The notes beneath the pieces were generated by a model that was not told the origin of the DNA, made no database searches, and was given only the letters and a program-made list of their open reading frames with translations. A stretch of DNA of 5,438 bases from an uncultured Peptococcaceae bacterium (GTDB lineage Bacteria > Bacillota > Peptococcia > Peptococcales > Peptococcaceae), in NCBI GenBank assembly GCA_945949655.1, contig CAMFFG010000098.1:1-5438 (forward strand). The letters run 5' to 3'. Shown piece after piece: positions 1 through 4,056 of the stretch (position 1 is the stretch's first letter; each line of letters begins with the position of its first letter). A program made the translations under genes and the position numbers.

Positions 1-209
1 GCATCCACCAGTTCCCGACAGGCCGCACCCAGTTCCGCTCCTTCCAGATCACAGATGGACTCCAGCTGAGAAAACCGGATCTGCGGGTTGCAGGCCCGAT
101 TCTGATTCTGCAGATAAACATAGCAGTCCATCCACAGCATCACCGCCTGCCTGCTCAGCTGATAGCGAATGGATTTTTGCAAAAACCATATCATGGTCTG
201 TTCATTCAT
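1..209 (-). CDS. Unrecognised protein, N-terminal part (runs off left edge)
   Basis: An open frame of 69 codons without a stop begins at the ATG at 209-207 and continues past the left edge, so only the N-terminus is seen. It begins MNEQTMIWFLQKSIRYQLSR and ends at the edge with ELGAACRELVDA. A good Shine-Dalgarno site (AGGAG, 222-218) lies 8 nt before this ATG. Another in-frame ATG at 227-225 has no such site, and a stop (TAA, 230-228) lies just upstream of it, so the start at 209 is preferred. The visible part looks soluble and mostly helical, with several Cys, Trp and Met and no clear motif or signal peptide. A promoter at 259-287 serves it separately from the sigma-factor unit, which has its own terminator. 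I do not recognise the family and assign no function. Confidence 0.72.
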   Translation of the reverse strand, partial: MNEQTMIWFLQKSIRYQLSRQAVMLWMDCYVYLQNQNRACNPQIRFSQLESICDLEGAELGAACRELVD

Positions 210-258
210 AGCAAGATCTCCTGTCATTTAAAATACTTACAAATTACCCCTTGCATCT

Positions 259-287
259 ACTATAGCATAATTTACAACATCTGTAAA
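259..287 (-). promoter_or_regulatory. Sigma-A-type promoter of the left-edge gene
   Basis: Read on the minus strand, TTTACA (287-282, 5 of 6 matches to TTGACA) is followed after exactly 17 bp by TATAGT (264-259, 5 of 6 matches to TATAAT). The start of transcription would fall near 252, leaving a leader of about 43 nt that carries the AGGAG site. Surrounding DNA is AT-rich, as is usual for promoters. This is a pattern match only, but both boxes and the spacing are close to ideal. Confidence 0.7.
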
Positions 288-288
288 T
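270..288. repeat. Inverted repeat over the -35 box (possible operator)
   Basis: Perfect 7-bp arms ATTTACA and TGTAAAT are separated by 5 bp (ACATC). One arm covers the -35 hexamer of the left-edge gene promoter and the other lies in its spacer, so a bound dimeric regulator would block RNA polymerase. The TACA/TGTA half-sites recall BlaI/MecI/CopY-type operators, but those have a shorter spacer (TACA-N2-TGTA), so the regulator cannot be named. Being a chance palindrome in AT-rich DNA remains possible. Confidence 0.4.
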
Positions 289-307
289 AAACTCAATTTG
301 TTATATT

Positions 308-319
308 TTGTCGTGACAA
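308..319. repeat. Short palindrome TTGTCGTGACAA
   Basis: Arms TTGTC and GACAA surround a 2-bp centre, upstream of the left-edge gene promoter and beyond the terminator of the sigma unit. It could be a second regulator site for that promoter, but it is short and matches no operator that I can name with confidence. Confidence 0.2.
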
Positions 320-361
320 GCGCGTATTCATCTGCACCAAAGCAGAATCATCACACAGCAC

Positions 362-412
362 AAAACGCCATCGCCGGACAGATCTTCCATTGTCTGTACC
401 GTGTGATGGCGT
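362..412 (-). terminator. Intrinsic terminator of the sigma/anti-sigma unit
   Basis: The arms ACGCCATC (365-372) and GATGGCGT (405-412) pair perfectly. The pairing continues inward with ACAGA (378-382) and TCTGT (393-397) plus several G-C pairs if two single bases (398 and 402) bulge out. This makes a stem of about 18 bp with a 10-nt loop. On the minus strand the stem is followed by TTTTG. It starts 5 nt after the stop codon of the anti-sigma gene. The other side of the hairpin has no T-run, so the terminator acts on minus-strand transcripts. The T-tract is short. Confidence 0.68.
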
Positions 413-416
413 CTGA

Positions 417-1331
417 TTACTGCTGCGTACTGGTTTCTGCCACCAGGGCCTGCAATTCTTTGATTTCTTTTTTCAAGGTATCAATGGTATCCTGCAGCTC
501 TTTGATCTGATCCGGCAATTCTGTATTGTCCGGCTCCGCCTGCAGCTTTTCATCATATTCTTTCAGTTTTTTCTCTGCATCCTGCAACTGCTGCTGTAAT
601 TCTTCCAGTGCCTGCTGATAGGATTGCGCTTTGGCCTGCAAGTCATCCAGATCTTCTGTTATACTGCGGATTTTTACATCGTTCTGCGCTGCTGAATCCT
701 CGGAATGTTCCAGACTGAACATGGCAATGGCTGGTGCCTGGCTTTCCACCGCAGGTTCCTGGCTTTTTTCGCTGAAATCCGCACTGCCCGATCTATTGCC
801 CGATTGATCGGATGAAACATCCGGTACAGTTATTGCTGCATTGCTGCTGGCTGTATCAGGTGTATCAGCTGGTGCAACCGTATCATTGACCGCTTTTCTC
901 TCGGTTTTGCGCGCCTCGTTCTGGTCGATATTTTGTGTGTCCGCTTCTGCAACTGGCGTCTGTTTCGCAGTTGTTGTCACATTTTCTGTAGTCTGTGCTG
1001 CCGCCTCGCTGTCTACCGATTCTGCCTGCTGGCTGGCGGCCATATCGTAAACCGGATTGGCCATGTTGCCGCCAAACTGGGCCTGCACTACCGGAATACA
1101 GCACAACACCAGCACAGCCGCTGCTGCTACCGACATCCATTTTTTCTTTTTCAAGAATATAGAAACTACTTTATTCGGCTTTTTTGGCTGGGCCTCGACC
1201 CGTAGCCTTGCCATGGTCTGTGCATGCAAGTCGGCCGGTGGCTCGATCTCTGCTTCGGCCCAGCGGGCCAGCAGTGCATCCAGATCTTCCTCTCCGATCT
1301 GCCCGTTTTTATCTTTCTTTTCCTCCGGCAC
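417..1331 (-). CDS. Putative membrane anti-sigma factor with extracytoplasmic coiled coil
   Basis: This 304-residue protein is probably the regulator that holds the upstream ECF sigma factor at the membrane. The inference comes from position (23-bp overlap with the sigma gene) and topology, not from a recognised domain. Residues 1-60 are a charged cytoplasmic part with an acidic helix (EEDLDALLARWAEAE) and a PPADLHAQTMARLR segment. Residues 61-64 are four lysines, and about 65-84 form one membrane span (MSVAAAAVLVLCCIPVV), giving N-in, C-out topology. Residues 98-200 are a low-complexity linker rich in Ala, Ser, Thr, Gln and Asp. Residues 222-300 are strong coiled coil, broken by AEPDNTELPD (265-274), so a helical hairpin is likely. 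The HxxxCxxC motif of zinc anti-sigma factors is absent. The start is GTG, supported by AAGGGAG 8 nt upstream; the first ATG (residue 40) is too far in. A terminator follows directly. Confidence 0.72.
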   Translation of the reverse strand: MPEEKKDKNGQIGEEDLDALLARWAEAEIEPPADLHAQTMARLRVEAQPKKPNKVVSIFLKKKKWMSVAAAAVLVLCCIPVVQAQFGGNMANPVYDMAASQQAESVDSEAAAQTTENVTTTAKQTPVAEADTQNIDQNEARKTERKAVNDTVAPADTPDTASSNAAITVPDVSSDQSGNRSGSADFSEKSQEPAVESQAPAIAMFSLEHSEDSAAQNDVKIRSITEDLDDLQAKAQSYQQALEELQQQLQDAEKKLKEYDEKLQAEPDNTELPDQIKELQDTIDTLKKEIKELQALVAETSTQQ

Positions 1332-1914
1332 TGTTTCTGCTCCCTTCCCGTTTATGATCTGCTGTGATCTGTTCTTTCAGATAATTTCTTGCCCGCGAGA
1401 TGCGGGATTTTACTGTTCCCAAAGAACAGGACAGCATGCTGGCGATCTCCTCATAGCTGTGCCCTTCCAGTTCTCGCAGCACCAGCACAATGCGGTATTC
1501 CTCCCGCATCTGGTTCAGCATGTGCTGTACATACTGCACCGTTTCCTGCTGGATGGTGTGTTCCTCCGGAGTGGCATCCTCTGCAGCGATCTCTTTCTGC
1601 ACGCTGCCTTCCTCCAGTTCCACCTCCGCATCCAGCGAAGTCACCTGGATCCGCTTGCGTTTGCGCAACTCATCCAGACATTTGTTGGCCGTGATCCGGC
1701 CGATCCAGGTACCAAAGGAGGCTTCGCCCCGAAAGCTGCCGATGGACTGATACGCCTTGATCATGGCTTCCTGTGCTGCATCGCTGGCATCTTCCGGATT
1801 TCCCATATATTTGTACGCAATGGTGTAGACCTTTTTTTCATAGCGCAAGAGCAACTGTTCAAAAGCATCCATATCACCCTGCTGACTTTTCTGAATCAGT
1901 ACTGTTTCATCCAC
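1309..1914 (-). CDS. ECF (sigma-70 family group 4) RNA polymerase sigma factor
   Basis: This 201-residue ECF sigma factor directs RNA polymerase to a small regulon, usually for envelope stress. Region 2 spans about residues 20-88, with the core-binding segment EDASDAAQEAMIKAY (41-55) and the -10 recognition part FRGEASFGTWIGRITANKCL (61-80) followed by basic DELRKRKR. A variable acidic linker (about 95-122) leads to region 4 (123-183), whose helix-turn-helix SYEEIASMLSCSLGTVKSR (153-171) reads the -35 box. The length is typical and there is no C-terminal extension domain. The start is GTG at 1914-1912, chosen because AAAGGAGG lies 7 nt before it; a nearby ATG (1910-1908) is out of frame. The gene follows dinB by 37 bp and overlaps the membrane protein gene, the usual sigma/anti-sigma order. 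An ECF-type promoter directly upstream suggests autoregulation. The closest named relatives would be SigW/RpoE-like, but the exact ECF group is not settled. Confidence 0.95.
   Translation of the reverse strand: MDETVLIQKSQQGDMDAFEQLLLRYEKKVYTIAYKYMGNPEDASDAAQEAMIKAYQSIGSFRGEASFGTWIGRITANKCLDELRKRKRIQVTSLDAEVELEEGSVQKEIAAEDATPEEHTIQQETVQYVQHMLNQMREEYRIVLVLRELEGHSYEEIASMLSCSLGTVKSRISRARNYLKEQITADHKREGSRNSAGGKER
1340..1346 (-). promoter_or_regulatory. Ribosome binding site supporting the GTG start of the anti-sigma gene
   Basis: AAGGGAG on the minus strand lies 8 nt before the GTG at 1331-1329, inside the last codons of the sigma gene. It is the only good site near the beginning of this frame and so decides the non-ATG start. 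Confidence 0.65.
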
Positions 1915-1921
1915 GCCGGCT

Positions 1922-1929
1922 CCTCCTTT
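1922..1929 (-). promoter_or_regulatory. Strong ribosome binding site fixing the GTG start of the sigma gene
   Basis: AAAGGAGG on the minus strand is a near-perfect anti-16S match placed 7 nt before the GTG at 1914-1912. The spacing fits the in-frame GTG, while the closest ATG is in another frame. It implies strong independent translation even though the start codon is not ATG. Confidence 0.8.
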
Positions 1930-1944
1930 ATCCGGTAATTTGTA

Positions 1945-1971
1945 GACGCATTTATTCTGCAGAAAGTTCCC
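1945..1971 (-). promoter_or_regulatory. Candidate ECF-type autoregulatory promoter of the sigma gene
   Basis: On the minus strand GGGAAC (1971-1966) is followed after 17 bp by CGTC (1948-1945). Bacillus-type ECF promoters carry an AAC motif at -35 and CGTC, CGTA or CGAC at -10 with 16-17 bp between them. The same bases also read GGAACTT, 17 bp, TCTA, close to the E. coli sigma-E form (GGAACTT, TCTGA). The -35 lies in codons 395-397 of dinB. Transcription would start near 1938, giving a leader of about 24 nt that contains the strong ribosome binding site. No sigma-A-type promoter is obvious in the same place. Confidence 0.6.
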
Positions 1972-3154
1972 CGGTTTTTTCCCGTTCCGTTATTTTTCTG
2001 GCCCGGTGTACGGTGTCTCCTCCATATTTTCCATTGATCCGATCCAAAACCCTGTTCAGTTCTTCCTGTTTTTCCACCATAGCCGTATCGCCAAACAGAT
2101 TCTGCTGCTCCACGATCTGTCCATCCGGTTTCAAGTTGGACACCGTGATCCCAATGAGCCGTACCGCCGTGCCATCTTTATAATTTCGGGCCATCAGCTG
2201 CTGCACAGCCGCAAAAACCGGCTCAAAACTGGCGGTGTACCGCTCCAGCGTTATTGCCCGGGTGATACTGTGAAAATCGGGATAGCGTATCTTAATGGAA
2301 ACGGTCTTTCCTTTCAGACCATTGCTGCGCAAGGTATGGCATACCTCATCGGTCAAGGTGAACAGAATGGTCTCCAGCAGGTACTGTTGCCGGATATCCT
2401 GCGGGAAGGTCGTCTCCCGTCCTACCGATTTGCTCTCCCGCACTGGCTCTACCTTGCGTTCATCCACACCGTTGGCCACCTGATGCATCAGAACACCCTG
2501 CTTGCCCAGCAGATGCTCCAGCAACCCAGTATCCATGCGGGCCAGCTGACCGATGGTGGTCACGCCCATCTGCTCTAACAGCTGCGCCGTTTTGCTGCCC
2601 ACACCCATCATACGGCGGATGGACAGCGGCCATACCTTAGCCTCCAGTTCCTCCGGCAGAATACGGTAAAAGCCATCGGGCTTATCCAGATCCGAAGCCA
2701 GTTTGGCTAAAAATTTATTGTAGGATAATCCCACCGAAGCGGTCAGATGCAGCTCGGCGGCAATCAGTCGCTTTAACTCCCGGCCGATCTCTTCCGCCGG
2801 GCCAAACAGCCTCTGGCTGCCGGTCACATCTAAAAAGGCTTCATCCAGCGAGATGGCCTCCACCTCCGGCGTGAACCGCTGAAAGATCTCCATGATCTGG
2901 TGAGATACCGCCCGATATTTTTTCATATTGACCGGTAAATAAATTCCATTGGGACAGCGGCGATGGGCCTCAGCCATAGGCATGGCCGAATGTACGCCAA
3001 ATTTCCGTGCCTCATAAGAGGCAGTGGAAACCACGCCGCGGCCTTCCACACTGCCGCCAACAATGACTGGCAGGCCCTTCAGCTCCGGATGATCCCGCTG
3101 CTCTACCGCAGCAAAAAAAGCATCCATATCCACATGCAGAATCGCTGGCTTCAT
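1952..3154 (-). CDS. dinB: DNA polymerase IV (Y-family translesion polymerase)
   Basis: A 400-residue error-prone polymerase that extends across damaged or misaligned template DNA. The N-terminal HVDMDAFFAAVEQRD (7-21) supplies the first metal-binding Asp (D9) and the steric-gate aromatic (F14), and SLDEAFLDVT (102-111) supplies D104 and E105. YEARKFGVHSAMP (47-59) is the conserved fingers segment. Helix-hairpin-helix thumb: MMGVGSKTAQLLEQMGVTTI (182-201). The little-finger domain fills about 240-345, and QQNLF (350-354) fits a beta-clamp binding motif of the QxxLF kind. A charged tail of about 45 residues follows. All key residues are present and the length is somewhat greater than the roughly 350 of E. 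coli DinB. ATG start with GGAGG 7 nt upstream. It diverges from the sirtuin and lies 37 bp before the sigma gene, with which it may be partly co-transcribed. A LexA-like palindrome lies in its promoter, fitting SOS control. Confidence 0.96.
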   Translation of the reverse strand: MKPAILHVDMDAFFAAVEQRDHPELKGLPVIVGGSVEGRGVVSTASYEARKFGVHSAMPMAEAHRRCPNGIYLPVNMKKYRAVSHQIMEIFQRFTPEVEAISLDEAFLDVTGSQRLFGPAEEIGRELKRLIAAELHLTASVGLSYNKFLAKLASDLDKPDGFYRILPEELEAKVWPLSIRRMMGVGSKTAQLLEQMGVTTIGQLARMDTGLLEHLLGKQGVLMHQVANGVDERKVEPVRESKSVGRETTFPQDIRQQYLLETILFTLTDEVCHTLRSNGLKGKTVSIKIRYPDFHSITRAITLERYTASFEPVFAAVQQLMARNYKDGTAVRLIGITVSNLKPDGQIVEQQNLFGDTAMVEKQEELNRVLDRINGKYGGDTVHRARKITEREKTGELSAE

Positions 3155-3185
3155 GCGGCCACCTCCGTCCCCATTTACTGCAAAC

Positions 3186-3214
3186 AGTATAACACAGAGC
3201 AGCTGTTCTGTGCT
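3186..3214 (-). promoter_or_regulatory. Candidate dinB promoter
   Basis: On the minus strand TATACT (3191-3186) is a good -10 box. The position 17 bp upstream, AGCACA (3214-3209), is a weak -35, with 3 of 6 matches. Most of the spacer is the palindrome described separately. The transcript would start near 3179 with a short leader carrying GGAGG. The weak -35 makes the exact placement uncertain. Confidence 0.5.
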
Positions 3215-3217
3215 ATA
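3188..3217. promoter_or_regulatory. 30-bp imperfect palindrome with LexA-like core in the divergent promoter region
   Basis: The core CACAGAGCAGCTGTTCTGTG (3193-3212) is a palindrome with one mismatched pair. After one further mismatch it extends into TATA on both sides. Positions 3197-3208 read GAGC-AGCT-GTTC, which is one base away from the Gram-positive LexA (DinR) consensus GAAC-N4-GTTC. dinB is a common SOS gene, which makes a LexA site plausible here. The palindrome lies inside the spacer of both divergent promoters, so one bound dimer could repress dinB and the sirtuin together. The palindrome is directly visible; the identity of the regulator is inferred. Confidence 0.55.
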
Positions 3218-3219
3218 AT
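3191..3219 (+). promoter_or_regulatory. Candidate sirtuin promoter, mirror image of the dinB promoter
   Basis: TATAAT (3214-3219) is a consensus -10 box. The position 17 bp upstream, AACACA (3191-3196), is a weak -35, with 3 of 6 matches, in the same geometry as the dinB promoter on the other strand. Transcription would start near 3226, giving an untranslated leader of about 78 nt. A second -10-like TATACT at 3260-3265 has no evident -35 and is an alternative. Confidence 0.45.
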
Positions 3220-3303
3220 AACATCTGGGAAAAGAAAATTTAATTTATCTTCATAAAATTATACTGCAACAGCAAAAGTCAAATCATCAACGGAGGGATT
3301 ATT

Positions 3304-4029
3304 ATGGATACCATCCAGACCTTACAGCAATACATCGACCAGAGCAGCCGCATTGTGTTTTTCGGCGGCGCCGGCGTATCCACCGAGAGCGGCATCAAGG
3401 ATTTCCGCGGCGTGGACGGCCTGTATCATCTGAAATACAAATATAATCCGGAGACCATTCTGAGCCACAGTTTTTTTCTGAGCCGTCCGGACGAATTTTA
3501 CGAATTCTATCAGGATAAGATCGTGCAGCCCACGCTGGCCGCCGCACCCAATACAGCCCATCGCGTACTGGCCCAGCTGGAACAGGCCGGCAAACTGACT
3601 GCCGTCGTCACCCAGAACATCGACGGGCTTCACCAGATGGCCGGCAGCCAGAATGTGCTGGAACTGCACGGCAGCATCCACCGCAACTACTGCATGCAAT
3701 GCGGCCAGAAATATGGTCTGGATGCCGTCAGCAACGCCGACGGTGTGCCCCGCTACCACTGCGGCGGCATGTTCCGCCCTGATGTAGTGCTGTACGAAGA
3801 ACCGCTGGACGAAACAATAATCACCAAAACCGTGCAGGCCATCAGCCAGGCCGACCTGCTTATCGTCGGCGGTACCTCGCTGACTGTCTATCCCGCCGCC
3901 GGATTTTTAGACTTTTACCAGGGTAACAGACTGGTGGTCATCAATCTGGACAACACCAGCTACGATAGCAAAGCAGCCCTCACCATCAACGGCAAAATCG
4001 GTGAGGTACTGGGAAAAATAAAGCTGTAA
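3304..4029 (+). CDS. cobB: Sir2-family NAD-dependent protein deacylase (sirtuin)
   Basis: A 241-residue sirtuin of usual bacterial length that would remove acyl groups from lysines using NAD, in the cytoplasm. The NAD site is GAGVSTESGIKDFRG (22-36), followed by VDGLY; TQNIDGLH (103-110) and the catalytic His in LHGS (H122) are intact, as are GGTSLTVYPAA (189-199) and INLDNT (213-218). The zinc module has CMQC (C130, C133), but the second pair is reduced to YHCGG, with only C153; the other expected Cys appears to be Tyr151 or Arg150. GIKDFRG also departs from the common GIPDFRS. Start: ATG with GGAGG 7 nt upstream. It is divergent from dinB, shares the palindromic promoter region, and converges on the M56 gene with a 27-bp gap and no visible terminator. 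The family is certain; the symbol is at family level and the favoured acyl group is unknown. Confidence 0.94.
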   Translation: MDTIQTLQQYIDQSSRIVFFGGAGVSTESGIKDFRGVDGLYHLKYKYNPETILSHSFFLSRPDEFYEFYQDKIVQPTLAAAPNTAHRVLAQLEQAGKLTAVVTQNIDGLHQMAGSQNVLELHGSIHRNYCMQCGQKYGLDAVSNADGVPRYHCGGMFRPDVVLYEEPLDETIITKTVQAISQADLLIVGGTSLTVYPAAGFLDFYQGNRLVVINLDNTSYDSKAALTINGKIGEVLGKIKL

Positions 4030-4056
4030 ATCACTTTTTGACTATAACAGGACAGT

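Noticed and set aside
298..510. A 70-codon plus-strand frame at the end of the anti-sigma gene
   Set aside because: It crosses the terminator hairpin and the antisense of the coiled-coil region, and lacks a ribosome site.
1057..1938. A 293-codon open frame on the plus strand across the sigma and anti-sigma genes
   Set aside because: It is antisense to an ECF sigma factor with clear regions 2 and 4, has no good ribosome site, and its translation is rich in Cys, Phe, His and Ser without a domain pattern.
1952..3154. dinB as a mutated or inactive copy
   Set aside because: The frame is full length and the catalytic D9, D104 and E105, the steric-gate Phe, the thumb and a clamp motif are all present.
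3220..3303. A riboswitch or small RNA in the sirtuin leader
   Set aside because: The stretch is AT-rich with no stable hairpin, no T-run terminator and no known riboswitch signature.
3322..3759. A 145-codon minus-strand frame inside the sirtuin gene
   Set aside because: It is the mirror of a gene with intact sirtuin motifs. Its Ala/Val/His-rich translation looks like an antisense shadow.
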